Positions 1-8,062 of a stretch of 64,000 bases of DNA are shown piece by piece (the stretch's first letter is position 1; each line of letters opens with the position of its first letter). Source of the DNA: Sporolactobacillus kofuensis (GTDB taxonomy: Bacteria; Bacillota; Bacilli; Bacillales; Sporolactobacillaceae); assembly GCF_024125425.1 (NCBI RefSeq), contig NZ_JAMXWN010000005.1, positions 62,001 through 126,000 of the forward strand. Direction: 5' to 3'. The translations under genes were made by a program, and so were the position numbers. Below the pieces are notes generated by a model. The model saw only the letters and a list, made by a program, of their open reading frames with translations, did no database searches and was not told the DNA's origin.

Positions 1-876
1 TCGATGCTTACTTATTTGCAAACGCAGCTACAAGATGAGCCCGTTGTCAGCTTGTCTGCGCCGTTAAAGACAAAAGAGGATATCAGCCGCGGAGAGCACC
101 GCTTACTAATTTACGAGCCGCTAAATCTTGATACAGATGTCCAGATTATCGCTTATTCGAAGTATCCGCGCTCAAATAAGCCACCTGAAGTCACTTTTAG
201 TAACTCAACGAAAAACATGGTTGATGTTATGTCGAGTTTTGCTAACGTTGGAACGACAGTAGGTAAGGTGATTGACGACAACGGTCAGGTAAGAACTGAA
301 GCACTAGGAACGACTGTTGCAGACGCGGTACAGAAGATTAATAGTGTAGTGACAAGTGATGATCTGCTTGACTTAACGAAATCGACTGGAAAAATACAAG
401 AATCACAGGCGCGTATTGGACCCGGTACCACGTTTGCGGCTGGGTATGATCCTATACAGCAAGACGGCATACCACTTGCCACGGATGCCATTGACGGCTT
501 ATTGAGCAAAGAGTATCACCAAATTGTTGCTTCACTTCCTGAGGTCGGCATTGTCGGGCCAGGTGGACAAGTTACTTATAAGGTTCTTGTTTCAGATGTC
601 GTATTCGGCGGTCTAATGTCGCCTGAAGATGTTAAAAAGGTACACTCATTACTTGCTAATGAGGATGGCAGTGTTGCTGAAGCCACAGAAACAGATGATG
701 GGTTACTCGGTTTCATAGATAAGCAGAACCTAAATAAATTGTCACTTTGGTTTAGCGGAAGTGGCTTTAATCCGAAAGTCGAAGATCCTAAGAATTCAGG
801 AACGTATGTGAATCTTTCGGACGTTTTATCTAATTTTGAAACAAGGATTGCAACACTCGAAGGAGGTACACCCTAA
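1..876 (+). CDS. Phage tail/baseplate-region protein, probably 5'-partial
   Basis: The frame is open at the left edge, so the first visible ATG (position 4) need not be the true start and no ribosome binding site can be seen. The 290 visible residues are polar, with no membrane segment. The C-terminus (LSDVLSNFETRIATLEGG) looks like a short coiled coil, as seen where fibre or baseplate subunits trimerise. The stop overlaps the next start (TAATG). Its place directly before a tail-fibre gene and the lysis cassette makes a baseplate or upper-fibre structural role likely. I do not recognise a named family. Confidence 0.6.
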   Translation, partial: SMLTYLQTQLQDEPVVSLSAPLKTKEDISRGEHRLLIYEPLNLDTDVQIIAYSKYPRSNKPPEVTFSNSTKNMVDVMSSFANVGTTVGKVIDDNGQVRTEALGTTVADAVQKINSVVTSDDLLDLTKSTGKIQESQARIGPGTTFAAGYDPIQQDGIPLATDAIDGLLSKEYHQIVASLPEVGIVGPGGQVTYKVLVSDVVFGGLMSPEDVKKVHSLLANEDGSVAEATETDDGLLGFIDKQNLNKLSLWFSGSGFNPKVEDPKNSGTYVNLSDVLSNFETRIATLEGGTP

Positions 877-3188
877 TGAAATGGCCATATAGTTTTGACA
901 TGATCGAATCCATGAAAGCTTTTTATGATCGATTAAAACAGCTATTTGCTGATGTTGGCAGTGACATGCAGGAACAGAAGACACGTGTAGATAACCTCGT
1001 CAATGGCGTAGAGCAACCGTCTGAGGTTGTCGACATGCATCTTGGTAGAGATAGCCAAACCTATCCAGTTGCTAGGGATATGGTACTTGGCGAGATCGGG
1101 AAAACAGAAGCTGCACAGGCGGTAATTAATGCAGACACTGCTGCGCAGTTGGCGACTCAGAACGATTCTGTTGCTGCGCAGTTGGCGGATGAGGCGCAAC
1201 AAAGACAAATTAAAGATGAAGATTTAGAAATTAAAAAGGCTCAAAAAAGCGATGTAGTTTCTCTACAGTCACAATTTAATACTTTGGTCGCAAATGCTGG
1301 AAATACTGATGGCAATGCAGAACTTTTAGGGATACGATCAGATTCGATTGGCAGTTCTTTTACAACATCTGGTGACAGGATAACAAATATAGAAAAAACC
1401 ATGGTAACAGGTCTATCTAAATTTGAACCCGGTGATTGGGAGTCTGGCAATTTAGATGCAAATGGGAATAATGCATCATCAAATCAACGAATAAGAACAG
1501 CGAACTTTCACGGCTTTAGCGGGGAAACAATTCATCTTCATGTGAATGCTGGTTATGGATTAAGTATGTTCTATTTTGATGACGATAAAAATTATATTGG
1601 GAAATCTTCATATAATTCAGATATGGATGTTGTGATGAGTCACCCATATTATAAATTCGCTATTGGAGCAAATGGGGATCCAGTAATTAATGTGTCAGCC
1701 GCATTAAATATTGAGATGTATGTTAAAGTAAATCTTTATATAAATGATGGGGCAGTTACTACAGAAAAGTTAGGAAATAAGTCTGTAACTGATGATAAGA
1801 TTAATCTATCAAATATAGCAGCATTTAAAAATTTGATTTACAATTATGCAACAAATATTGGTGCGCCCAAAACTGGAGGCTATCTTAATTCTGGATTATT
1901 AACAACTGAATTAAGTTCTAACGTTGAATATTTATTTCTTGTTGATTTATCCACAGCTTTTAACAAGATTGAGGGATACTCTAACCCAGGATTAACTATA
2001 TTAATATATAGCGGTAATAACAATCTTGGCGTTCAGGCAGTTGTTTCTCCAATAAATGTCAACGAGAGAAGATTTATACTGTTCAGTAGATCGTTTTCAG
2101 ATTATGAATTGTCTGGGGACATTAGATTGTATATAACTGTAACTAATAAAACAGCCGATCAAGCACTAACGTATACGATAAATAGTCTTATGCTTATTCC
2201 TATGGATAATCCTAATTTAAGTACTGATACTTATGGAAAATTGCTTAAACTATGGAATGATGAAAAAGGTTTTTCGGAACTGTATTCTATAGTAATTAAT
2301 ACGGTTAAAGCTATTGAAAGTTCATCTGATGATAGTGATAAAAGTGAAGATTCATGGGGGGACAGCTTGACTCAAGGAGCGGGCGGAAATGGCATAAGAT
2401 ACCCAGATGTTTTACAGTCTTTGTTAGGCACTGACCACACAGTAACTAACTATGGTGTAGGAGGAGAACAGACGCAAACCATAGCATCCAGGCAAGGTGG
2501 CATGGTGATGTTAGTGAATAACATAACCATTCCAGCGGATACAAATCCTGTTCAGATTGGTGGGACAAATACTGGAATTTTAACCAATTACGGAACATAT
2601 TCATTTCCATTGCGTCAAGGTAGTTCTGGTGTAAATCCTTGCTATATAAACGGGGTCAAAGGAACACTATCTATAAGCCAAACATCTATTTCATCTACTG
2701 ATGTTATTTATTATTTCACAAGAGAAACCGCTGGTGATGCAGTCATTATTAATCGTCCAACAGCATTGATTACAGACTATCAAAAGAATAAAAAAAGGAG
2801 CATTCCTATTATTTGGATAGGTCAAAATGGCGGCTGGAATAACGATCCTCAAACTTTAGTTGATCAGTATGAAATGATGATTGATTATGCGGGCAATAAA
2901 AAATATCTAGTGATCGGACTAACATCAGGTTCTGCAGCAGATAGACAGTCTCTTGAGGCCTTAATGAATAAAAAATTTGGAAGGCATTATGTAAACTTGC
3001 GTGATTATATATCACAATATGGCATGGATGACGCAGGATTAATACCAACTAGTACTGATATGGATCAGATGTCCCAAGGAATTGTTCCTGACTCGCTGCG
3101 TGTAGATACAGTACATTTCAATGAACATGGATATCCAATTGTTGCTAATCAAATATATAAGCGTGGACAAGAATTAGGATATTGGTAA
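876..3188 (+). CDS. Prophage tail fibre with C-terminal SGNH/GDSL hydrolase domain
   Basis: This 770-aa protein has an AAGGAGG site nine bases before its ATG. The N-terminal 130 residues are helical and polar (phage fibre/baseplate attachment type). A low-complexity middle follows, and residues from about 495 to the end form an SGNH hydrolase domain. Visible blocks are GDSLTQGAGG (nucleophile Ser), the GVGG turn, GQNGG (block III Gly/Asn) and DTVHF (block V Asp/His). Such domains in tail fibres usually de-acylate or trim host surface polymer during adsorption. The domain is close kin to the protein encoded next. The hydrophobic strand that normally precedes GDS is replaced by an acidic Ser/Asp linker, so activity is uncertain. 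Confidence 0.8.
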   Translation: MKWPYSFDMIESMKAFYDRLKQLFADVGSDMQEQKTRVDNLVNGVEQPSEVVDMHLGRDSQTYPVARDMVLGEIGKTEAAQAVINADTAAQLATQNDSVAAQLADEAQQRQIKDEDLEIKKAQKSDVVSLQSQFNTLVANAGNTDGNAELLGIRSDSIGSSFTTSGDRITNIEKTMVTGLSKFEPGDWESGNLDANGNNASSNQRIRTANFHGFSGETIHLHVNAGYGLSMFYFDDDKNYIGKSSYNSDMDVVMSHPYYKFAIGANGDPVINVSAALNIEMYVKVNLYINDGAVTTEKLGNKSVTDDKINLSNIAAFKNLIYNYATNIGAPKTGGYLNSGLLTTELSSNVEYLFLVDLSTAFNKIEGYSNPGLTILIYSGNNNLGVQAVVSPINVNERRFILFSRSFSDYELSGDIRLYITVTNKTADQALTYTINSLMLIPMDNPNLSTDTYGKLLKLWNDEKGFSELYSIVINTVKAIESSSDDSDKSEDSWGDSLTQGAGGNGIRYPDVLQSLLGTDHTVTNYGVGGEQTQTIASRQGGMVMLVNNITIPADTNPVQIGGTNTGILTNYGTYSFPLRQGSSGVNPCYINGVKGTLSISQTSISSTDVIYYFTRETAGDAVIINRPTALITDYQKNKKRSIPIIWIGQNGGWNNDPQTLVDQYEMMIDYAGNKKYLVIGLTSGSAADRQSLEALMNKKFGRHYVNLRDYISQYGMDDAGLIPTSTDMDQMSQGIVPDSLRVDTVHFNEHGYPIVANQIYKRGQELGYW

Positions 3189-3228
3189 CGGTATTTTTTC
3201 CAACTACACAAATTCATTATTAATAATA

Positions 3229-3237
3229 TGATATAAT
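3229..3237 (+). promoter_or_regulatory. Extended -10 promoter of the anchored SGNH gene
   Basis: TG-A-TATAAT matches the extended -10 consensus exactly and lies about 40 bases before the GTG start at 3276. No good -35 is visible, as is usual for extended -10 promoters. It suggests transcription of the next gene independently of the phage late operon. Confidence 0.55.
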
Positions 3238-3275
3238 TTTTTAGATTGTATATATCTAGTTAAGAAGGTGTGTTT

Positions 3276-4340
3276 GTGAAAAAAATATTCGTTATATTCG
3301 TTGCAATTTTATGTTTAAGTGTTATTTTAATTGGAAAACATCACTATGATTCTAATCTAGCTAATACAAATCATCGAGCTTTAGCTTATCAAGCTGAAGT
3401 TGACAAAAAAACAGGTGAAATTAATTCAATTAAAAAATCAATTTATAATGATATACCAGGTATTGTAGTTTGGGGAGACAGTTTAACCCAGGGTGCAGGA
3501 GGAAATGGTACTACCTATCCTGACGTACTACATCAATTGATCACAAAAAATATTTTTGATATTCCCGTTATTAATATGGGTGTAGGCGGAGAGAATACTC
3601 AAACAATTATGGCAAGGGCAGGTAGTCAAAATTTTGTGACCGATTCTTTCACTATTCCAGATGATACATCAAAAGTTAAAATTAATATAAAATCATCTAA
3701 TGGAAATCAGGTTGCTCCACTGCGTCAAGGTGACGGAGGAATAAATCCAGTAACTATTGATGGTGTTAAAGGGACTATTAGCATTGAACAAGACTCGGTT
3801 TCTAGTAAAAATTTTGCTTACAATTTTCAACGATTGGGAACAGGGATAAGTAAAGAAGCTAGAGATGGAACAGTTGTAAAAATAGATTCACAATCTAAAT
3901 TTGAAAACTATGTTCCCGTTGTTTTCATGGGACAAAACGGAGGATATGCTTCCCCAGATGACTTAATAAAGCAAATTCATTCAATTTTAAATTTGAGCAA
4001 ATCAAATAAAAAGTACCTAGTTCTTGGCTTGACCTCAGGTAATGCGGTTAATAGATCTGAATTAGAAAAAGCTATGGAAAATGAATTTGGCAAAAAATAT
4101 CTAAACCTTCGAGAATTTATCAGCAAAAACGGAATTAAATTAGCTGGTTTAAAACCTTCCTCAGCTGATAAGCAAGCGATGAGTGAGGGAGCCGTTCCAC
4201 CAAGCTTATTATCTGACCAAGTCCATTTTAAATCATATGGATATGAAATAATTGGTAAAGCAGTGTACGAAAGAATGAACAAATTAGGATATTTTAATGG
4301 CATATTGAAGAGTGCTGAAAAGATAAATGCGTTGCAGTAG
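3276..4340 (+). CDS. Membrane-anchored/secreted SGNH hydrolase, prophage cargo
   Basis: Start chosen at GTG 3276, five bases after AAGGTG; an upstream in-frame GTG at 3270 overlaps that site. The protein has 354 aa. Residues 1-20 are a Lys-led hydrophobic segment (signal peptide or N-terminal anchor), and the rest is an SGNH hydrolase. It has VVWGDSLTQG with its preceding hydrophobic strand, GVGGENTQT, GQNGGY and DQVHF. Much of it aligns with the last ~275 residues of the fibre protein upstream. It has its own promoter and terminator, so it reads as a moron expressed in the lysogen. A role in modifying the host surface, perhaps excluding related phages, is inference from context. Confidence 0.75.
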   Translation: MKKIFVIFVAILCLSVILIGKHHYDSNLANTNHRALAYQAEVDKKTGEINSIKKSIYNDIPGIVVWGDSLTQGAGGNGTTYPDVLHQLITKNIFDIPVINMGVGGENTQTIMARAGSQNFVTDSFTIPDDTSKVKINIKSSNGNQVAPLRQGDGGINPVTIDGVKGTISIEQDSVSSKNFAYNFQRLGTGISKEARDGTVVKIDSQSKFENYVPVVFMGQNGGYASPDDLIKQIHSILNLSKSNKKYLVLGLTSGNAVNRSELEKAMENEFGKKYLNLREFISKNGIKLAGLKPSSADKQAMSEGAVPPSLLSDQVHFKSYGYEIIGKAVYERMNKLGYFNGILKSAEKINALQ

Positions 4341-4396
4341 GACACTACTGCGCAACAACTTAAAAATTGATTAAGAGCCTATCATGGCTCTTTTTT
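4331..4396 (+). terminator. Tandem hairpins and terminator after the SGNH gene
   Basis: A GTTG-CAGTAG / CTACTG-(CG)-CAAC hairpin overlaps the stop codon. It is followed by AAGAGCC-TATCAT-GGCTCTT with a T tract (4373-4396), a standard Rho-independent terminator. Confidence 0.75.
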
Positions 4397-4476
4397 CATA
4401 CCCCATTAAAAGAGGTGAACCATCTTCAGACCTTTTCGAGGTCTATTTTTTATGCATAATTTTCGAGGTGATGAGG

Positions 4477-4806
4477 ATGGAAGTGGGAGACGACAGGGTG
4501 TGGGCAATGCTTCTGCAGATAAGGCAGGAGCTTTCAGAATTAAAGGGTGAGTTAAAAGGTTTTAACGCATCAGTCGCAAAAATTGATGAAGCAGACGCAC
4601 GATCACGTAAGGCGCTGGCAATCGCAATGGAAGGTCAGCACGATCTTCAGGAGGTTAAGGCTGATATTGAACAGCACAAGGAAAATCAAGCACGCCGAGA
4701 GGACAAGCTGCAAGCAGACCGAGTCAGCACACGCAGGTGGCTTGTCGGTGTACTGTTATCGGTTGTCGGGTTGATCGTAACTGTATTAATTAGCTTATTT
4801 CATTAA
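4477..4806 (+). CDS. XhlA-like phage membrane protein of the lysis cassette
   Basis: The start is set at ATG 4477, four bases after GAGGTGAT; an earlier in-frame ATG at 4384 lies inside the terminator and has no site of its own. The 110-aa product has a charged coiled-coil region (about residues 10-75) and one C-terminal membrane helix (RRWLVGVLLSVVGLIVTVLI). This is the architecture of the haemolysin XhlA/BhlA family found next to holin and endolysin genes in Bacillus prophages. Its role is likely in lysis, together with the holin at 5817. Confidence 0.65.
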   Translation: MEVGDDRVWAMLLQIRQELSELKGELKGFNASVAKIDEADARSRKALAIAMEGQHDLQEVKADIEQHKENQARREDKLQADRVSTRRWLVGVLLSVVGLIVTVLISLFH

Positions 4807-4847
4807 GGCACTCAATCGGGTGCCTATTTTAATTGGAGGGATTTACT

Positions 4848-5111
4848 ATGTATGATTTCAATTTCGTTTCTAGAGCAAAGGAACTGGTTGCTGAGTACAC
4901 AAATCACCACATTGATAAAACAGACTCAGTTTCAGTTAAACCAGAAGAAGTTTACATTGTTTGGTTTACTAAAACTCTACAGAACGCTAAGGTGCTTCTA
5001 AGTACGAACCTTCCTGACGGTATGTACTATGAGGTGACCTACAACGGTGACAAAGAAGAATATTATCTTGATGCTTACAAGAAATTTAGCAACGGTCGTT
5101 ACAGCAAATAA
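4848..5111 (+). CDS. DUF6275 family phage protein
   Basis: ATG 4848 lies eight bases after GGAGGG; the longer in-frame reading from TTG 4833 overlaps that site. The 87-aa soluble protein carries VYIVWFTKTLQNAKVLLST, DGMYYEVTYNGD and LDAYKKF, the conserved pattern I recall for DUF6275 proteins. These are small proteins of unknown function found in lysis regions of Firmicute prophages. No catalytic motif is evident. Confidence 0.65.
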   Translation: MYDFNFVSRAKELVAEYTNHHIDKTDSVSVKPEEVYIVWFTKTLQNAKVLLSTNLPDGMYYEVTYNGDKEEYYLDAYKKFSNGRYSK

Positions 5112-5124
5112 GGAGGGGATTCAC

Positions 5125-5817
5125 ATGACATTATCAGTAGATTGGTTAATCAGTAAGGCAAATAGAAAACTAGACGATACAGGCATGTTGGCGGCGGTTG
5201 CCGACAAGACACGAGCCGTGATTAAAAAATTGGCGGCTGAAGGCATCTATATCTGCGTGGCACAAGGATATCGTTCAAAGGCTGACCAGGATACATTGTA
5301 CGCACTTGGTCGTACCAAGTCAGGCAAGATTGTCACCAACGCACGTGGTGGTCAGAGTAATCACAACTTCGGTGTTGCCGTGGATCTATGCTTGTACTCG
5401 GCAGACGGCAGCTCCGTATCCTGGCAAACAGGCGGACTATTCAACAAGGTTGTCGCGGCCATGAAGGCAGAAGGTTTCAAGTGGGGCGGTGACTGGCGTT
5501 CATTTAAGGATAATCCACATTTTGAATTGTATGACGCAGCAGGTGGAGAGAAAGCACCGACTGCCGTCAAAAAGTCTGTTAAACCTACGAAACCGAAAAC
5601 ATCGAAAAAGGCGACAATATCCGTCGTTAAGTTCCCCGGTATTTTGAAACAGGGAAGCAAAGGTAAAGACGTTCAACGCGTGCAGAATGCGGTTGGCGTA
5701 AAAGCGGATGGCAAGTTTGGTCCTGCAACTAAAAAAGCGGTACAAGCCTACCAAAAGCGGCATGGGCTTGTTGCTGATGGCATTATCGGTGAAAAAACTT
5801 GGGGAGTGATGTTTTGA
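5125..5817 (+). CDS. Endolysin: M15 peptidase plus peptidoglycan-binding domain
   Basis: AAGGAGGGG precedes ATG 5125. The 230-aa protein has an N-terminal M15 (VanY/CwlK-type) domain with zinc ligands predicted at H80 and D87 (SNHNFGVAVD) and H132 (NPHFEL). A Lys/Pro/Thr-rich linker (about 145-165) leads to a C-terminal PG_binding_1 domain (VQRVQNAVGVKADGKFGPAT, about 175-228). Members cleave the L-Ala-D-Glu or a related stem-peptide bond of peptidoglycan to release virions. There is no signal peptide, which fits export by the holin encoded immediately after. The stop overlaps the holin start (TGATG). Confidence 0.85.
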   Translation: MTLSVDWLISKANRKLDDTGMLAAVADKTRAVIKKLAAEGIYICVAQGYRSKADQDTLYALGRTKSGKIVTNARGGQSNHNFGVAVDLCLYSADGSSVSWQTGGLFNKVVAAMKAEGFKWGGDWRSFKDNPHFELYDAAGGEKAPTAVKKSVKPTKPKTSKKATISVVKFPGILKQGSKGKDVQRVQNAVGVKADGKFGPATKKAVQAYQKRHGLVADGIIGEKTWGVMF

Positions 5818-6095
5818 TGGCAAAGATTAATTGGAAACTTAGATTACAAAACAAGGTAACAGTGATGGCAATTGCCACTGCAAGTATTGCTGTAGCATCA
5901 GCTGTGGTCAATCTAGGTAATGTGGCAGGATTATGGTCGATTAAGTTTGATAGTGCTCAGGTGACGAGTGTGACGCTTAATGCAATCACCGTAGTGTTTG
6001 GGGCACTCGGTTCACTCGGCATCGTCCATGACCCTACAACTGCAGGTGTGGGTGATAGTGAGCAAGCATTGACATACACAGAACCTAAGAAATGA
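5817..6095 (+). CDS. Phage holin, phi LC3 family
   Basis: This 92-aa protein begins MAKINWKLRLQNK and has two hydrophobic stretches (about 16-37 and 45-68). It ends with LGIVHDPTTAGVGDSEQALTY, the conserved C-terminal signature of phi LC3 holins (family usual length about 80-140 aa). It makes the membrane lesion that lets the endolysin reach the wall. It is translationally coupled to the endolysin gene by the overlapping stop and start. Confidence 0.85.
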   Translation: MAKINWKLRLQNKVTVMAIATASIAVASAVVNLGNVAGLWSIKFDSAQVTSVTLNAITVVFGALGSLGIVHDPTTAGVGDSEQALTYTEPKK

Positions 6096-6108
6096 CATAA
6101 TGATTTAT

Positions 6109-6172
6109 TGCCTGGCATAGCCGGGCATCATGGTGTCGGATGGCGAAAGCCAAAGGATGCCTCCATACATAA
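6109..6172 (+). ncRNA. Candidate structured RNA segment after the lysis genes
   Basis: TGCCTGGC-ATA-GCCGGGCA (6109-6127) can form an 8-bp hairpin. GGCATC (6124-6129) can instead pair with GATGCC (6156-6161), enclosing TGGC-GAAA-GCCA, a GNRA-capped hairpin (6141-6152). The two folds exclude each other and sit just before a terminator. This may be a regulatory 3' UTR or a decayed element. I could not match it to a known RNA class. Confidence 0.3.
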
Positions 6173-6202
6173 TAAAACCCCGGTCAACTGCCGGAGTTAT
6201 TT
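6173..6202. terminator. Bidirectional terminator between holin and HTH gene
   Basis: AACCCCGG-TCAACTG-CCGGAGTT has one C/A mismatch. T-rich tracts lie on both sides (ATTTTCC on the right, TTTTATT on the complement), so it can end both the rightward lysis operon and the leftward gene that stops at 6197. Confidence 0.65.
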
Positions 6203-6667
6203 TCCTTTTATTTTAATTAGGTCATTTTTGTCCATAATCCATGTCTTACCTATCTTTTTTGCAGGTATTTCTCCGGAAGCACATTTATTTTTTACTGTAC
6301 CAGGAGATAGGTTTAGAATATCTGCTGCATAGTCAACACCTGCTAACATATCTAAATCAGTATTTTTTTTGTAATATCCATATAAAAATTTAGGATCGAG
6401 CGGATCGTTTGTATATTCGTCGTCATCAAGCGAACTGATAATTTCTTCTAGCATTTTAAACAAATAGCCTTGTGACGGTTTAAATTGTGGCGCGTATTGC
6501 ATCACGTCCTTATGCAACTCCATCAATCCATCAACAGGGCGTTGAGCAAAACGGTCAAACTTTTCTTTGGTCAACAATTGTTGTTTGTGATTAAAAAGTT
6601 GATTGTAAAGTGTATCTAAGATGCTTAATGCCTGACCAAATTTTACTGCCCTAAGTTCCTTGTCCAA
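6197..6667 (-). CDS. Prophage protein with C-terminal helix-turn-helix (excisionase-like)
   Basis: The protein has 156 aa with a TTG start, supported by GGAGGG seven bases upstream and no better ATG nearby. Residues 1-105 are an unrecognised helical region. Residues about 108-152 (YAADILNLSPGTVKNKCASGEIPAKKIGKTWIM, written here as the span only for its HTH-17 pattern) resemble MerR/excisionase-type winged helices, in which the W in TWIM is typical. It could regulate the accessory genes or act as a recombination directionality factor. Neither role can be chosen from sequence. Confidence 0.6.
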   Translation of the reverse strand: MDKELRAVKFGQALSILDTLYNQLFNHKQQLLTKEKFDRFAQRPVDGLMELHKDVMQYAPQFKPSQGYLFKMLEEIISSLDDDEYTNDPLDPKFLYGYYKKNTDLDMLAGVDYAADILNLSPGTVKNKCASGEIPAKKIGKTWIMDKNDLIKIKGK

Positions 6668-6709
6668 TGTAATCCCTCCAATTATGCAGTATAGCCAATG
6701 TCGATTAGA

Positions 6710-7102
6710 TCAAAACAGTTTAGCGATTACCTTTGCGTTTTTGATAACGACTTCGCCAACATCACCTGTTTCGTTCGTGCGTCCATAGTCTCCAGCGATA
6801 AAGTAGCAATGGTTTGTTGTAAAACTGCTGTAACTATAATTATCAATGTCACGGATAAACTCACAATCGGTATCCCATGCGCATGTGCCATCAAGTTCTT
6901 CCATTTCTTCATATTCGTCTGTTCCATATTCCGGAAAATCTCGCTCATCTTCACGATCTTCGTTGTGGCGGCTGTTTTCACAAATTTCACCGATCACACG
7001 ATCCTTATCCTCGAAGCGTACACCGACAACATCGTAATCATAGTACAAATCATCAGCCAATTTTTTGATTGTTTCGGACATGTTAGTGAGTACAGTAGTC
7101 AT
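6710..7102 (-). CDS. Acidic prophage protein of unknown function
   Basis: This 130-aa soluble protein is very acidic in the middle (EDREDERDFPEYGTDEYEEM) and has Cys at ENSRH-flanking, TCAWDTDC and NHCYF positions. An AAGGAGCG site lies before the ATG, and a strong promoter with two inverted repeats lies upstream. Charge and size recall DNA-mimic or anti-restriction/anti-repressor proteins, but I recognise no family and that reading is speculative. The tight promoter control argues that it is a real, regulated gene. Confidence 0.6.
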   Translation of the reverse strand: MTTVLTNMSETIKKLADDLYYDYDVVGVRFEDKDRVIGEICENSRHNEDREDERDFPEYGTDEYEEMEELDGTCAWDTDCEFIRDIDNYSYSSFTTNHCYFIAGDYGRTNETGDVGEVVIKNAKVIAKLF

Positions 7103-7120
7103 TTTAATCGCTCCTTTATA

Positions 7121-7176
7121 ATGCGTTATCGCATCTCATGTATATAATATACCATGTGCGACACCGCATGTAAAGG
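7121..7176 (-). promoter_or_regulatory. Strong promoter with two TGCG-N4-CGCA operators
   Basis: On the minus strand TTTACA (7171-7176 complement), a 17-bp spacer and TATATT preceded by TGG form a near-consensus promoter for the 130-aa gene. Inverted repeat TGCG-GTGT-CGCA lies inside the spacer (7157-7168). A second, ATGCG-ATAA-CGCAT, lies just downstream of the -10 (7121-7134). Their centres are 35 bp apart. This layout is typical of repression by a dimer bound at two operators. Confidence 0.65.
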
Positions 7177-7222
7177 GTTTTATAAAAAAATATTTTATAA
7201 GATGGATCATTAAAAAGCGCAT

Positions 7223-7253
7223 AAAAATACCCGTCCTGACCTAAGGACGGGTA
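7223..7253 (-). terminator. Terminator after the anchored 204-aa gene
   Basis: TACCCGTCC-N8-GGACGGGTA is a perfect 9-bp stem, followed on the minus strand by TTTTTA. It lies in a gene-poor stretch (7177-7412) where I see nothing else of note. Confidence 0.7.
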
Positions 7254-7412
7254 CTATGCCATTTAGCCGCTGACTAGGCAGCCTTCCCAACAACTTTATT
7301 ATGCATAAAACTTTTAAATACCGCAAATTACCTTTTTGCTAAAAATAACGGTTAAAAGTAGTTAATTTGAATAGTTTTATACACTACGAATGGTTAAATG
7401 CTACGATTTTTT

Positions 7413-8027
7413 TTAATTCTGTAGTGTTTGAAGTTGGCTTGCCACGTCATTATCGTACTGGTTAAAATCTTCTGTATAGGACTGCAACGTACCTGAAGGA
7501 TCAATTGATAAATTGTAAAATTTGCTTACTAAGTCGTATAGCTTTTTGGCATCATCATATTTTGCTTGATTGGCTAATGTTAACGAATCAGTCATAATGT
7601 CAAACTGTACTTTCATCGAATCGAAAGCCTCTTTGGCATCTTTATTTTTACCATTGGCTTCGAACACATCATACTGTGCTTGGATTGAGTCATTGAAATC
7701 AGTGTATCGTTTCCCCTTGATTGTCACGCTATCATCAAAAATTGTCTTCTGCCATACATCGTGGTATTTTCCGCCGATTTCTTCAGCATCTTGAGCCGTA
7801 GTCGTTGCAAAACCGACGAATAAATCGTATGCACCTGAAAAGTCTTTTTTCTTCTGCTTTTCTGCTTTGGCTGCTTTTGCTTGCACTGCAACCGCTTTTT
7901 CATGCGCAGCGGCTTTAGCGTTGCGCTCCTGCATCTGCTGTACTTGGTTGACGCTAAAAATGACGATGGCTACGAGTAGGATAGCACCGATAATGCTACC
8001 ACCGATGATGGCTAATTTCTTGTTCAT
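7413..8027 (-). CDS. Membrane-anchored extracytoplasmic prophage protein
   Basis: The product has 204 aa. Residues about 5-26 (LAIIGGSIIGAILLVAIVIF) form an N-terminal anchor, followed by an Ala/Lys/Gln-rich coiled-coil stalk (30-62) and a soluble helical domain facing outward. There is no lipobox and no recognised catalytic motif. AGGGG lies before the ATG, and TATAAT lies about 25 bases further upstream. It sits in the region between lysis genes and attR where lysogenic-conversion genes gather. A superinfection-exclusion role is possible but not shown. Confidence 0.6.
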   Translation of the reverse strand: MNKKLAIIGGSIIGAILLVAIVIFSVNQVQQMQERNAKAAAHEKAVAVQAKAAKAEKQKKKDFSGAYDLFVGFATTTAQDAEEIGGKYHDVWQKTIFDDSVTIKGKRYTDFNDSIQAQYDVFEANGKNKDAKEAFDSMKVQFDIMTDSLTLANQAKYDDAKKLYDLVSKFYNLSIDPSGTLQSYTEDFNQYDNDVASQLQTLQN

Positions 8028-8062
8028 TAAATTTTCCCCTGTCTTTTTTCCTTAATTATACA

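Noticed and set aside
4384-4476. Longer N-terminus for the XhlA-like protein
   Set aside because: The ATG lies within the terminator hairpin of the previous gene and has no ribosome binding site; ATG 4477 has one.
6109-6172. Cyclic-di-GMP or fluoride riboswitch
   Set aside because: GAAA tetraloop and GATGCCTCC phrases recall these classes, but the conserved core bases do not match and the element lies after, not before, genes.
6698-7147. 149-codon plus-strand open frame opposite the acidic 130-aa gene
   Set aside because: It runs through the minus-strand promoter and operators, has no start signal, and its Phe/Ile/Cys-rich product is a shadow.
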